Source of the DNA: Akkermansiaceae bacterium | Lineage (GTDB): Bacteria; Verrucomicrobiota; Verrucomicrobiia; Verrucomicrobiales; Akkermansiaceae | Assembly (NCBI GenBank): GCA_903934285.1 | Contig: CAIZNN010000020.1 | Location: 1 to 64,000, forward strand | Direction of reading: 5' to 3' | DNA length: 64,000 nt | Shown here: positions 1-9,478 of the stretch, one piece after another | Layout: each line of letters opens with the position of its first letter | How positions within the stretch are numbered: position 1 is the stretch's first letter | Translations under genes and position numbers: made by a program | The notes under the pieces: model-generated | Database searches by the model: none | What the model saw: only the letters and a program-made list of their open reading frames with translations | Told to the model about the DNA's origin: nothing

Positions 1-68
1 CAGCCGGACCGGTCGTGGACGTTGAAGCCACGGCCTGTCTGAGCTGAAGCGTGCCGACTCATACGTAA

Positions 69-86
69 CATACACACCTGTGTATG
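69..86. repeat. Perfect 18-bp palindrome
   Basis: Two 8-base arms, CATACACA and TGTGTATG, surround a 2-base centre. The size and symmetry fit a dimeric repressor site, but no gene within 450 bp reads away from it inside the window. Its role is unknown. Confidence 0.45.
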
Positions 87-159
87 CTATCTACGCAAAA
101 CCGGCCAGCAGCTTCCGATGCCCACTCATAGAGCGCTTACGTTTCTTTCGCCTCTTTTG

Positions 160-240
160 TTCGGCGTTCGGCGTTCGGCGTTCGGCGTTCGGCGTTCGGC
201 GTTCGGCGTTCGGCGTTCGGCGTTCGGCGTTCGGCGTTCG
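160..240. repeat. 7-bp tandem repeat (TTCGGCG)n
   Basis: About eleven and a half near-perfect copies of TTCGGCG run without interruption. A 7-bp unit keeps no single reading frame constant and no gene covers it, so this is a non-coding microsatellite. It directly abuts the hairpin/direct-repeat element that follows. Confidence 0.9.
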
Positions 241-480
241 ATGTTCGCCTTTTCTTCCCGGACCGCTGCGCCTCAGGCCCAAGACAAAGAGAATTGATGA
301 TTGTCGATTGATGATTGTCGATTGATGATTGTTGATTTGTGATGTGAGCTTGGACACGAGCGTCCACCAAGCTCACTTCAACAATCCAAAATCAACATTC
401 ATCAATCGTCAATCAATTCGGAGATGTTCGATGTGCGCCTTTTCTTCCCGGACCGCTGCGCTCAAAGACAAGACAAAGAA
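240..480. repeat. Long imperfect hairpin flanked by direct repeats (MITE-like)
   Basis: Positions about 290-353 (tandem ATTGATGATTGTCG units, then GTGAGCTTGG) are nearly the reverse complement of 367-419 (CCAAGCTCAC, then ATCAA-rich sequence). The inner stem 344-353/367-376 is perfect. A shared block containing CTTTTCTTCCCGGACCGCTG lies on both sides (about 240-293 and 423-480) as a direct repeat. The structure resembles a non-autonomous mobile element or its scar. The stretch 480-556 continues with TCTTCTG-type 7-mers that recur near 58.7 kb. No gene is apparent in 1-556. Confidence 0.6.
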
Positions 481-556
481 GAGCTGCCGGACCGCGCATG
501 GCGCTTCTTGTTCCAGTCTTCTGTCTTCTGTCTTCTCCTCTTCTGTCTTCTTGCTT

Positions 557-3500
557 TTAGCGCCTCCGCCGCAGCAACCCCGCACACAGCAACAAACCCG
601 CCAGCGCACTGGATGGCTCGGGAACGGCGGTCCAGTTGAGATTCGTGCCGCTGGTGGTGAAATACCCCTCGCTACTTGTTAATGAGGTCATATTGGTGCT
701 GCCCGCATACCACTGGACATTGCCACTTGCGAAGGTGCTGGCAATGGAGATAGAGGAGCCGCTACCGTCCAAGCTAGTCTTGAAGATGTCAGACCAAGTT
801 TGGTTGCTGTTCCAGAAGGTCTCGCTGAAACTACTGCTGCCACCGAGAACCACCTTGAACACGGCGCCGCTGCCACTGATGGTGCCGCCTGTGACATTCA
901 CGGCATCATAACCCGTGCCACGGGTGTTTTGCGCGCTGGAGGCCAACTGCCACTCGAAGATCGACCCGGTGTTGTAGGTCAGTGTGCTGTTGAACTTTTG
1001 CGTGCCAACCAGACTTGCGACGCCGCTGCGATCACCTGGAGAATGGGTGCCCACCACACCGGTGCCGGTCGCTGCAATGGTCGTTGCGCCATTGATCGTT
1101 CCGGTGCCCGAAATCGTCGGAGTGCCACTGCTGCCGTCGCCGCCGACCGTGACCGCCGAACCACTTGCAAGCGATCCGGTCACGTTCAGGACACCCGCAT
1201 TGACTTTCGTCGTGCCGGTGTAGGTATTGGCAACACTAAGGGTCGTGGTGCCTGTGCCTGCTTGGATTACACTACCGCTGCCGGAGATAATCTTAGTTTG
1301 GGAGAGTGCATTGCTCCGGTTGAAAGTCAGAGTGCCGTTGTCAACAATGTTAGCAGTGCTGGCTATCTGGCCAGTCGTGCCGCCGCTGCCGAGTTGCAAC
1401 GTGCCGCCGCTGTTGATTGTAGTAGTTCCGGTATACGTGTTCGCGCCGGTCAGGATCCATGTGCCAGAGCCTTCCTTGGTCAACGTGCCAGCTCCAGCTG
1501 CGCTGGATGTGCCTCCATTGAAGACTCCGTCAAACTCGCAAGCTGTGGCCGATCCTCCCAATTTGAGCCCATATCCTGTGATTGACCCATAAAGAATGCC
1601 TATGTTGCTCAATACTATATTCCCATTACTGGCGACAACTGAACTACCACTGGCGCCGAGCCTGAGCAGTCCCGTGTAGGTGGCGCTAGTGCTCGAACTG
1701 TTGGTAAGAGCCCCTCCAGTAGAGATACCAGTTCCATTGATAGTGAGGGCTTCGGCCGTGCTCAGAGTGACCCCATTCAGATCGAGGACAGCACCCGAAG
1801 TAATTGCGGTTCTCCCCGCGTTCGTGCCAAGCGGAGAATTCGTGCTATCACCCGCTGCGCCCAATTTCACAACTCCTTCGGAGATCGTCGTTGCCCCCGT
1901 GTAGGTACTGCTCCCAGAGAGAGTCAATACGCCAGAACCGCTTTTGGTTAGTGTACCTGCCTGAACCGCATCAAGCGAGTCAGTAAAAGTTGTATCGATA
2001 GTACCAGTGATAAGCGTGTTGCCACTGCCGCCTATAGTTATATTGCGTGCACCACCATCGACCTCATCGCTTTTGATAACGCCTGAAAGCGTAAGTAAAT
2101 CACCCGTATTGTAGGATATGACTGAAGTCGTTGACTGCGTGAGCGTGATCGGCCCGCCGAAGGAGTTGTTACCGCTAACACTTCGCAGCGCCCCGGCGGC
2201 GGATATTCCCGTGCCTCCGATAGTGAGCGGCTCTGTACCTACGGCAACCCCGCCCTGAAGTTCCAAGGCTGCTCCATTGGCTACGGTGGTCCCTGCGGCA
2301 TCGGTTCCAAGCGCGGCACTATTCTGGATATTCAGTACTCCCACAACCACACTGGTAGCGCCGGTGTAGGTGTTCTCTCCGGAGAGCATCAGTGTACCCG
2401 CTCCAGCCTTGATAATTCCACCATCAGACTCAATGACTGATGAGATTGAGGTGTCTAATGTGGCGTTGGCGTTGGTGCTGTTGCCGATCGTGAAGGTTTG
2501 GATATCGTCGTTCAGGTTTAGCAAGCTAGCTGAAATAGTAGCTCCCTGCGGATTGTTTGTTGCGTCGTAGGTGAGGGCTGCGGTTGTGCCCGTGAGAGTC
2601 AGCTTGCTGGCGCTGTCGGAACCAATCACTTGAGCGGTCGTTGATGCTGTATCAATGCTGCCGGCGTTACCACCAAGCGTCAAGGATCCGATTGTCAGCT
2701 CTTTGCCGTTTAGATCGAGGGTGGTGGTCTGGCTGGCCGTAACACCTTTGATGGTGACATTATTGCCCGAATTGATGGCATTATTGACACCGATCTGCAG
2801 CGTGCCACCAGCAACAGTGGTCAGGCCGGTGTATGTGCTGGCGCCATTAAGGGTGAGGGTGTTAGTTCCAAACTTATCAAGGCCACTGGTGCCTTGGACC
2901 GCCAGTCCGTTGGCAAATGTGACGGCCTGACCGTTGGTATCGATGCGATAATTCGCGTTGTTGGAGGCGGTGAGACGATACGAATAGTCATTGGTGTTGG
3001 CGGAAGAATAGCGGAGCGTTCCACCATTAAAGATAATCGATGCGCCAGCCTCACTGGTGCCAAATGGATTGGAAGACTCAGCAACACCTGGAGTGAGATT
3101 CCCAAGTGTGATCGTTGTGGTCCCTGCATAAGTATTGGTGCCAGTGAGAACGAGGGCGCCATCGCCAGACTTGATCAAACTGCCACTGCCGTCAATCACC
3201 CCAGATAAAGTCAACCCCGCCGTAAGACTCGTCACTTTGATGGAACCGCTACCTCCACTGGCGAGGGTGAATTTCTTGGTGCTGGATGCATTGCTGCTCG
3301 GGGTGGCGTTCTCAATGGTGCCGGTTTGTCCTGATGAGCCCAGAATCACCGAACTCGTGCTGTTGCCCAGTCGCCCAGTGGAACCAGAGTCATTGATGGC
3401 TGTCGTCAGCAAGGTTCCCTCAGCCACAGTCAATTGCCCCGTAAAGGTGTTGGCGCCGTCCAAATACCAAGTTCCAGAGCCCGTTTTTGTGACGTTTAAG

Positions 3501-4075
3501 GGCGCGGAGCCATCGGCGATGGCGTTTTCAATGAGGTTGCTCTTCGTGTTAGAACCGGAAAGAGTCAATGTCTGGGTGCCTGACGAACCGGTGATAGTGC
3601 CCTTGAGTTGCAATATATCGTCAGTGCTGCTGTTGGTTAGCGTGAAGGTGCTACCCTGAAGAATCAGTGGCGCGCTAATTGTTTCTGTGCTGGTTGCGAT
3701 TGCACCTGTGATTTCACTAGTAATGGCGATTTTGCCACCAGCGGCCACCAGCAGGGAATTGCCACCAGTTGACCCGATGTAGTAGTCCCCGGCGCTGCCC
3801 GAAAAGGTAATTTCCTTAATGTTCTGGCCGGAGTCAATAAGGATGGCCGAGCCTTGGAGACCCCAAGTGTTAGTGATAGCAGCGTCGAATATAGCGGTGT
3901 CGGCGCTCCCAGGCACGGTAGAGTCGCCAACCCAGTTCGTGGCGGTGGACCAGTTGCCATTCCCTGTTGATCCGCCGTCCCATGTTATGTCAGTCGCCCG
4001 CACCGCTTGCGCGGCGAGGAGTGCAGCGATAGCGACGGCGAGGGAGGAAACGCGAGAGAGGCGAGGCGGCTTCAT
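557..4075 (-). CDS. PEP-CTERM protein with autotransporter-associated beta-strand repeats
   Basis: Exported surface protein of about 1172 residues. The chosen ATG (4073-4075) opens a signal peptide: basic MKPPRLSR, a hydrophobic stretch, then AQAVRA. The frame stays open about 110 bases further upstream, but that part has no signal features. The body is Gly/Thr/Ser-rich and carries at least seven passenger repeats of the form L-x-G-x-N-T-Y-T-G-x-T-T-x-x-x-G, a unit known from secreted beta-helical proteins. The C-terminus has VPEPSSALAGLL, a hydrophobic helix and RRRR, the PEP-CTERM sorting tag normally processed by an exosortase. No catalytic domain is visible. It probably forms a long beta-solenoid on the cell surface or in the matrix. 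Confidence 0.9.
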   Translation of the reverse strand: MKPPRLSRVSSLAVAIAALLAAQAVRATDITWDGGSTGNGNWSTATNWVGDSTVPGSADTAIFDAAITNTWGLQGSAILIDSGQNIKEITFSGSAGDYYIGSTGGNSLLVAAGGKIAITSEITGAIATSTETISAPLILQGSTFTLTNSSTDDILQLKGTITGSSGTQTLTLSGSNTKSNLIENAIADGSAPLNVTKTGSGTWYLDGANTFTGQLTVAEGTLLTTAINDSGSTGRLGNSTSSVILGSSGQTGTIENATPSSNASSTKKFTLASGGSGSIKVTSLTAGLTLSGVIDGSGSLIKSGDGALVLTGTNTYAGTTTITLGNLTPGVAESSNPFGTSEAGASIIFNGGTLRYSSANTNDYSYRLTASNNANYRIDTNGQAVTFANGLAVQGTSGLDKFGTNTLTLNGASTYTGLTTVAGGTLQIGVNNAINSGNNVTIKGVTASQTTTLDLNGKELTIGSLTLGGNAGSIDTASTTAQVIGSDSASKLTLTGTTAALTYDATNNPQGATISASLLNLNDDIQTFTIGNSTNANATLDTSISSVIESDGGIIKAGAGTLMLSGENTYTGATSVVVGVLNIQNSAALGTDAAGTTVANGAALELQGGVAVGTEPLTIGGTGISAAGALRSVSGNNSFGGPITLTQSTTSVISYNTGDLLTLSGVIKSDEVDGGARNITIGGSGNTLITGTIDTTFTDSLDAVQAGTLTKSGSGVLTLSGSSTYTGATTISEGVVKLGAAGDSTNSPLGTNAGRTAITSGAVLDLNGVTLSTAEALTINGTGISTGGALTNSSSTSATYTGLLRLGASGSSVVASNGNIVLSNIGILYGSITGYGLKLGGSATACEFDGVFNGGTSSAAGAGTLTKEGSGTWILTGANTYTGTTTINSGGTLQLGSGGTTGQIASTANIVDNGTLTFNRSNALSQTKIISGSGSVIQAGTGTTTLSVANTYTGTTKVNAGVLNVTGSLASGSAVTVGGDGSSGTPTISGTGTINGATTIAATGTGVVGTHSPGDRSGVASLVGTQKFNSTLTYNTGSIFEWQLASSAQNTRGTGYDAVNVTGGTISGSGAVFKVVLGGSSSFSETFWNSNQTWSDIFKTSLDGSGSSISIASTFASGNVQWYAGSTNMTSLTSSEGYFTTSGTNLNWTAVPEPSSALAGLLLCAGLLRRRR

Positions 4076-4199
4076 GGGGGTGGACTCTAAAAGGGGGGAG
4101 ATGGGAGGAACACCTGCTGGCAGGCGGAAAAAAATTACGCGGTAAAAAGGCAAATAAACGGGGGGCAGGTCAACAAAAAAATCCAAAATTAGGTATTTT

Positions 4200-4224
4200 T
4201 ACAAAAAAAGCCGCTCCGGGCTTG
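4200..4224 (-). terminator. Rho-independent terminator after the aminotransferase
   Basis: Read on the minus strand, AAGCC and GGCTT form a short stem around CGGAGC, followed by a run of seven T. It lies between the aminotransferase stop (4345) and the PEP-CTERM gene start (4075) and should separate their transcripts. Confidence 0.6.
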
Positions 4225-4257
4225 GCGAATGGGACCCCGGGGGCTGGTTGCGCGCCA

Positions 4258-4333
4258 GTCCCCGACACTCCAATTGACCCCACCCCAAATTCTTAATCCG
4301 TGTAATCCTCTTCATCCGTGGTCATCTTCGTCC
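4258..4333. repeat. Dispersed repeat copy (AATCCGTGTAATCC family)
   Basis: About 48 bases at 4258-4305 reappear inverted at 15443-15492, and 4302-4333 reappears inverted at 13369-13400. A related string lies near 49815-49850. This is a non-coding dispersed family. Confidence 0.7.
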
Positions 4334-4344
4334 CGCATTACCAT

Positions 4345-5610
4345 TCACGCCCAACACCGCCGCGCTTCCTCGCCGATGATGCGCAGGCCGTGGCGCACGG
4401 TGGCCTCGTCCATCGCATAGGAGACGCGCAGGCACTCGTGGCGATGCGGCCAGTCCGGGGCCTCGTCGCCGAAGAAGAAGTAATGGCCGGCGACGACGAG
4501 CACGCCGCGTTGTTTGAGGCGCTGGTAGAGTTGGCCGGCGGTGATGGGCAGGCCGGGAAACCACAACCACAGGAACAAGGCGCCCTCGCTGCGGTGCATG
4601 AACCACGCGAAATCATCGCCGAATTCCTCCAGCGCAGCCTGCCGCGCCAGCCGGCATTTTTCCGCGTAAAACGGCCTCACCACCTCGCGGCTGAGGCGCA
4701 GGATCTCGCCGGACTCAAGCAGCGGCAGGACGATTTGTTGGCCGATGTTAGGATTGGCCAGGCCGACGATGGCGCTCAGCGAGCCCAGCGCGCGGATGAG
4801 CGCCGGCGGGCCGAGCACAATGCCGGTGCGGGTGCCAGGCAGCCCGATTTTGGATAGGCTGAGGGTGAGCACGACGTGGTCGGCCCAATACGGGGTGGCG
4901 TCGGTGAAGATGATGCCGGGAAACGGCGCGCCGTAGGCATTGTCGAGGAGCAGCGGGATGCCGTGCGCCTTGGCCAAGCCCGACAGGCGGGCGATCTCCT
5001 CGTCGGTTAGAACATTGCCGGTCGGATTGGTCGGCCGCGACGCGCAAATCGCCGCGATGTCCGGGGTGACCACCAACCTATCGAAATCGACCCGGTATTT
5101 GAACTCATGTGGTCCGGTGGTTTCGATGAGCGGCGTGACCGCGCGGAACAATTCGCCTGCCACCCCTTGGTTGGCGTAGCCGATGTATTCCGGCACCAAC
5201 GGCAACAGAATCTTGCGGCGCGAACCGTCCGGCATCGGCCCGGCCAGCAGGTTGAGCAAAAAATAAAATGCGGTTTGCCCGCCACTGGTCACCGCCACGT
5301 TGTCCGGCCCGATGTCCCAACCAAACGTGCGCCGGAACAAGCCGGCCACCGCCTCGAGAAAGCGCGGATTGCCACGCGGCGGGTCGTAAGACGTCAGGGT
5401 GCGGTCGAGCCCGCCGGGCTCCGCCATCAATTCGGCCAGCCGCTGCTGCCACACCGCGTTGATTTCGGGAATGCGCGCCGGCTGGCCACCACCCAACATC
5501 TTGAGGTCCGGCCCGCCGCTGGCCAGGGCGTGGCCGAGGTCGTCCATCAACTCTTCGATACCGCTGCCACAGCCGAGGTGCCGGCCAAATTGGGAAAATT
5601 CGTATTGCAT
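4345..5610 (-). CDS. avtA: Valine-pyruvate aminotransferase (class I/II, AvtA-like)
   Basis: PLP-dependent aminotransferase of 421 residues, the usual length for AvtA, which moves amino groups between valine and pyruvate. The start MQYEFSQFGRHLG fits the family; upstream sequence in the same frame belongs to the intergenic promoter region. Family features include TSGGQTAFYFLLNLL in the cofactor domain, RPTNPTGNVLTDEEI around the conserved N-P-T-G, DNAYGAPFPG with the cofactor-contacting Asp and Tyr, and SLSKIGLPGTRTG holding the Schiff-base lysine. It is divergent from the peroxiredoxin gene. Substrate specificity is assigned from overall resemblance only. Confidence 0.85.
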   Translation of the reverse strand: MQYEFSQFGRHLGCGSGIEELMDDLGHALASGGPDLKMLGGGQPARIPEINAVWQQRLAELMAEPGGLDRTLTSYDPPRGNPRFLEAVAGLFRRTFGWDIGPDNVAVTSGGQTAFYFLLNLLAGPMPDGSRRKILLPLVPEYIGYANQGVAGELFRAVTPLIETTGPHEFKYRVDFDRLVVTPDIAAICASRPTNPTGNVLTDEEIARLSGLAKAHGIPLLLDNAYGAPFPGIIFTDATPYWADHVVLTLSLSKIGLPGTRTGIVLGPPALIRALGSLSAIVGLANPNIGQQIVLPLLESGEILRLSREVVRPFYAEKCRLARQAALEEFGDDFAWFMHRSEGALFLWLWFPGLPITAGQLYQRLKQRGVLVVAGHYFFFGDEAPDWPHRHECLRVSYAMDEATVRHGLRIIGEEARRCWA

Positions 5611-5624
5611 GTGCGGGTGCCGGG

Positions 5625-5652
5625 TTGACCGGCGGGCGTTAGCATCTATAGT
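5625..5652 (+). promoter_or_regulatory. Sigma-70-type promoter of the peroxiredoxin gene
   Basis: -35 TTGACC and -10 TATAGT are each one mismatch from consensus and 16 bases apart. A transcript would begin near 5659, leaving a leader of about 28 bases before the ATG at 5687. Confidence 0.65.
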
Positions 5653-5686
5653 GGCAACCCAACATTCAACCCCCAACCAACCAACC

Positions 5687-6178
5687 ATGTCCATTAACGT
5701 AGGCGATCGCGCCCCAGATTTCACCCTCGTGACCAAAACCGCCGAGGGCCCGCAGCTCGTCACATTGAGCGAGCAGATTGGCAGCGCCAATATCCTGCTG
5801 CTGTTTGTGCCGATGGCCTTCACCGGCGTGTGCACCCAGGAGATGTGTGATATTTCCACCGGCATCAAGGATTACGAGGCGCTGGATGCCAAGGTGTTCG
5901 GCATTTCCGGCGATAATCCCTTCGCCCAGGCCGCGTGGGCCGCCAAGGAAGCCATCACCATCCCCTTGCTCAGCGACTATGAGCACACCGTCGCCAAGGC
6001 CTACGGCGTCGCCTATGACCAATTCCTGCCCGAGGCCAACCTCATCATGGGCGGCGTCGCCAAGCGCTCCGCCTTCGTCATCGACAAACACGGCATCGTC
6101 CGCTACGCCGAAGTCCAGGACCATCCCAAGGACCTGCCCGACTTCGAGGCCATCAAAGCCACCCTCCGCGCGCTCTGA
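5687..6178 (+). CDS. Peroxiredoxin (AhpC/TSA family)
   Basis: Thiol peroxidase of 163 residues that should reduce hydrogen peroxide or organic peroxides in the cytoplasm. The thioredoxin-fold active site is PMAFTGVCTQEMC, containing the family P-x(3)-T-x(2)-C peroxidatic cysteine. A second cysteine five residues later matches the resolving position of the PrxQ/BCP type, although the rest also resembles AhpE-like one-domain enzymes. The start MSINVGDRAPDFTL is typical. A good promoter precedes it. The reductant partner is not visible nearby. Confidence 0.9.
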   Translation: MSINVGDRAPDFTLVTKTAEGPQLVTLSEQIGSANILLLFVPMAFTGVCTQEMCDISTGIKDYEALDAKVFGISGDNPFAQAAWAAKEAITIPLLSDYEHTVAKAYGVAYDQFLPEANLIMGGVAKRSAFVIDKHGIVRYAEVQDHPKDLPDFEAIKATLRAL

Positions 6179-7010
6179 GGCGCGGGACCGCCCATCCTGT
6201 GCCAATAAAATCCCGCCGGCCGTTAGCGACACGGCAAATGCCGTTGCCTCATCAGGGTTGCGGGAGTGCTCGGGTTTCCACTATGGCAGGATGCCTGCGC
6301 TTCCTCGCCCTGCGGTTCTGGGGAGCGCCGGCGTCCCGCCGGCTGTGTTCGGCATCCTGCCGAACACTCTTCACCCAGCCGGTTATCATCAACGGCGACG
6401 ACACCCAGCGCCGGTTCAAATCCCAAATCCGAAATCATAAATTCTAAACAAAGAACGCGGCGTCCCTTCTGCATGTTATTTCTCTTCCGTCTATAATTTC
6501 GTGCTTGGAATTTCGGATTTTCCACACAAATCACCAAATCACATGATTTGGATGGGGGTGGGGAGACCCGGGGACTTTGTCGCCCCGCTTAATGGATTTC
6601 CTCCTCACAATCAACGGGTTACGACGGCTAGAAATCTCTAACTGTCGCCATTCGATCACATTCTATCTACTGACAACCGTTAGAACAGATGCGCCTGTCC
6701 GCGAGGCGTCCGCCGCCTCAAAATCGCCGCTTTGCCAAGATTTTTCACCGAAATTCGTTGGCAAAGCGGACTGGATGGATATTTTCGCTTTTGAGGAGCT
6801 TTCCCATGAATCCGGCCGCAAACCACTGTCCCTTGCCCAAATTCGCACTTTGGAGCCTTGCGCTTGACTCGGTTCGCCAAATGTTCCGGCCTTGTGGCCC
6901 CCTTTTCCCCCGCAACCCCTTTTTCCCCGCCCTCCGGTCCGGCCACCGGCTCTTGCAACGGCCTTCACCGGGAAAGCAATTTCCTAGCAGTCAGCCAGTC
7001 AGTAAATCGA
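6179..7010. other. Gene-free stretch with inverted repeat
   Basis: No convincing gene in about 830 bp. It contains a 12-bp inverted repeat (6727-6738 CCGCTTTGCCAA and 6758-6769) with a 19-base loop, some GC-rich low-complexity sequence, and the first copy of an 80-bp direct repeat. Confidence 0.6.
6914..6993. repeat. 80-bp direct repeat, copy 1
   Basis: Starts around AACCCCTTTTTCCCCGCCC and ends in CAATTTCCTAGCAGTCA. A roughly 90% identical copy lies at 9311-9391 in the same orientation, so the pair brackets the beta-helix gene. Confidence 0.9.
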
Positions 7011-9236
7011 ATGAACCACAAAAAACCGTTCTTGCTTAGCGTTGCGTTGTTCTTGTGGTTTGCTGTCAGCCTGGCGAATGGTCTCAAGGCCGCCGAAATC
7101 AGCCCGGTCGCGGCGGCAAAGCCGGCAATCGGGGCGGGCGGAGCCCCCAAAGTCGCCCGGGGAACCCCGATCAAGGATCTGCGGTTGGCGACCGGCTTCT
7201 ACACGGTTCCCGCCGCGCCCTTTATCTGCGCTCCTGACGAGACGGTGGTCTGCATCATCCTGGGCTCCTCCACCGGCGAGGAAGCGCAGGCCCAGCTCGA
7301 CGCGGCCCGGGCCAAGAATCCGGCAGCCGTCCTGCTGGTGACCATCGCGGGCAAGATCACCATCGCCACGGTGCCCCTGAGCTTTGGCACCCGCACCTGC
7401 GTCTTCTTCCAGCCTGGCGCCCGGATCTCCGCGGCAGATCCATGTTCGGCCCCGGCGCTGGTGCGCATCCAGGATGCGGAGCTGCTCAGCCTGGCATCCG
7501 CGGCGCCGGCGTCCGGGAACACCCGGGGGATACTTGACGGCGCCGGGTCCGGGATCATCGGCATCCAGGTGGTCAACAGCGGCAAGGTGCATGTGGACGG
7601 CCTGGCCATTCGCAATTGCGGCGGTGGCGGCCTGGCCGTGACGGGTCGCGGGGCCGGGCGCTACGCCGATCCGGTATCCTTGACCCGTTCGACCATCAGC
7701 GGTGGCGCCGGCAACGGGCTCACGGTCCGCGACAGCGCCCAGTTCATTGCCCTCGACAACCGCATCAGCGGCAACGGCGGCGATGGCATGGTCGTCGATT
7801 CGGCCTCGGCCATCCTGGCCAACAACATCTGTGCCGGCAACCGCACCGGCATCATCGTCCTGGGCAAGGACATGACGATCAGCCGCAACCAGATCATCGC
7901 CAATGCCACTGGCCTGCGCCTGGACAAAAACAGCGACTGTACCTTGGTCTCCGAGAATGCCATCCAGGACAATCGCACGGGAGTCGAGATCCTGGGCACC
8001 AAGGCCACGGTCGAATCCAACAGCTTCGCCAACGACAAACAGGTCGTCATCGGCGGCAAGGACAATCTGCTCCAATCCAATCCTGGCCTGACCGCCGCTG
8101 CGGTGACGACCCCAGGGACCGACTACTTCCGGCCGCCGACCATCGCCGATACGCACAAAGATGACGTGGTGTGGAAGGGAAGCGGCCAGGCGCCGATGGG
8201 CCGTTTTGACCTGACCATCGCCTCGGGCAAGGATCCCATGGCCGGCACCGAGGTGACCCAGCGCCTGCAGGCAGCCCGCACGGCCAATCCCGGCAAGGTG
8301 CTGGTCGCCCGACTGGTCGGTCAATTCAAGGTGACCACCAAGGACGGCATCGCCCTGCCCGACCATACCTGCGTGCTACTCGATGGCTCGATCACCAACA
8401 ACCAGACCGACCGCTGCGACCAGATGGTGAAAATGGCCGGCAAAGGTTGCGTCTCCTTTTCCGGCGGCAGAGTGGTCAGCCGTTCGCTGGCGACCAGCGG
8501 CCTGAGCGGGGCCAAAGGCAACAACACCCTTTTGATCAGCGGGGTGCTGATTGATCTTGGCGCCGTCAATGGCCATCTCGGCACGAAATCGGTCAACGCC
8601 ATCAATTCCAAGCAGCATGGCGGTTCCTTTGTGGTCCGCGGTTGCGAGATCCGCGATTCCGGTTCGCGCGGCGTGTGGATCCATGTGACCAGCCGCGTGC
8701 ATGTCTTGGGCAACCGTTTCAAAGCCGGCGGCATGACTATCGATTTCGATGCCTTTGGCAATCACAGTTCGGCCTTGTACAACACCGTGACCGGAAACAA
8801 CTACCATTCGGCCATCTTCCTCGAAGAAGGCGTGAAACACAACACCGTGTTTGCCAACCACTGCCTGGACAACGAGTCGACGGCCATCTCGGTCCATTGC
8901 CAGGCGGTGACGGGCGTCACCGAGAAGAACACCATTGCCTGCAATCTTTTGGAGGACAATGGCCAGGGCAAGGACAAAAGCGGCGGTGCCGACCTCAGTT
9001 TCAGCGGCTTGGCACCCGAAAAGCGCTCGGCCGACAATTATGCCTTCAACAACCGGATCGTGCGCAACCATGGTCGCGGTGCCATCAACATCAAGGCAAA
9101 CACCAGCAACAACTACATTGCCCAGAGCGCGATTGTCGACTGCCCCACGACGGTGGCAAACTGGACCACCAAATCGGCGGGAGGCTCGTTTGCCGGCTGC
9201 ATCGGTTTCACAACGCCGCAACCGCGATGCCCTTGA
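7011..9236 (+). CDS. Secreted right-handed parallel beta-helix repeat protein
   Basis: 741-residue exported protein. The ATG at 7011 opens a signal peptide (MNHKKPFLLSVALFLWF to about AAE); the frame is open upstream, but that sequence is the direct repeat. Two beta-helix halves are visible, about residues 50-370 and 400-720, with N-x-I-x-x-N-x-x-G-I/V steps such as NRISGNGGDGMVV and NKISGN-like rungs, as in NosD or pectate-lyase-type repeats. Each half starts with a similar motif (a metal-free G-x-G-x-x-A-Q lead and a T-C-V block, HTCVLLDGSI against TRTCVFFQPG), suggesting internal duplication. No lyase catalytic site was recognised. A polysaccharide-binding or -degrading role is possible but unproven. 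Confidence 0.75.
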   Translation: MNHKKPFLLSVALFLWFAVSLANGLKAAEISPVAAAKPAIGAGGAPKVARGTPIKDLRLATGFYTVPAAPFICAPDETVVCIILGSSTGEEAQAQLDAARAKNPAAVLLVTIAGKITIATVPLSFGTRTCVFFQPGARISAADPCSAPALVRIQDAELLSLASAAPASGNTRGILDGAGSGIIGIQVVNSGKVHVDGLAIRNCGGGGLAVTGRGAGRYADPVSLTRSTISGGAGNGLTVRDSAQFIALDNRISGNGGDGMVVDSASAILANNICAGNRTGIIVLGKDMTISRNQIIANATGLRLDKNSDCTLVSENAIQDNRTGVEILGTKATVESNSFANDKQVVIGGKDNLLQSNPGLTAAAVTTPGTDYFRPPTIADTHKDDVVWKGSGQAPMGRFDLTIASGKDPMAGTEVTQRLQAARTANPGKVLVARLVGQFKVTTKDGIALPDHTCVLLDGSITNNQTDRCDQMVKMAGKGCVSFSGGRVVSRSLATSGLSGAKGNNTLLISGVLIDLGAVNGHLGTKSVNAINSKQHGGSFVVRGCEIRDSGSRGVWIHVTSRVHVLGNRFKAGGMTIDFDAFGNHSSALYNTVTGNNYHSAIFLEEGVKHNTVFANHCLDNESTAISVHCQAVTGVTEKNTIACNLLEDNGQGKDKSGGADLSFSGLAPEKRSADNYAFNNRIVRNHGRGAINIKANTSNNYIAQSAIVDCPTTVANWTTKSAGGSFAGCIGFTTPQPRCP

Positions 9237-9310
9237 TGCTGATGCGACCAATGGGACGTCCCCAGAAAAACAATGAAATCCCATTGTTTTGGCGGCTATC
9301 GGGTCCCAAT

Positions 9311-9391
9311 CAACCCCCTTTTCCCCGCCCTCCGGTCCGGCCACCGGCTCGTGCATCGACCTTCACCAGGAAAGCAATTTCCTAGCAGTCA
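9311..9391. repeat. 80-bp direct repeat, copy 2
   Basis: Second copy of the sequence at 6914-6993. It lies 75 bases beyond the stop of the beta-helix gene, in the same orientation as copy 1. Confidence 0.9.
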
Positions 9392-9478
9392 TGGCTCAAA
9401 ACTCCCGCCGTGGTCACTTTGACCATTCTATCGCAATTTGCATGGCTACACCACCACCCGGCGCATACACCGGCCAGC

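Noticed and set aside
6405-6450. Possible tRNA T-arm (GGTTCAAATCCC)
   Set aside because: No acceptor stem, anticodon arm or D-arm can be built around it; it belongs to low-complexity intergenic sequence.
6999-8366. 455-codon minus-strand frame over the beta-helix gene
   Set aside because: Shadow of the regularly repeated beta-helix codons. No start or fold.
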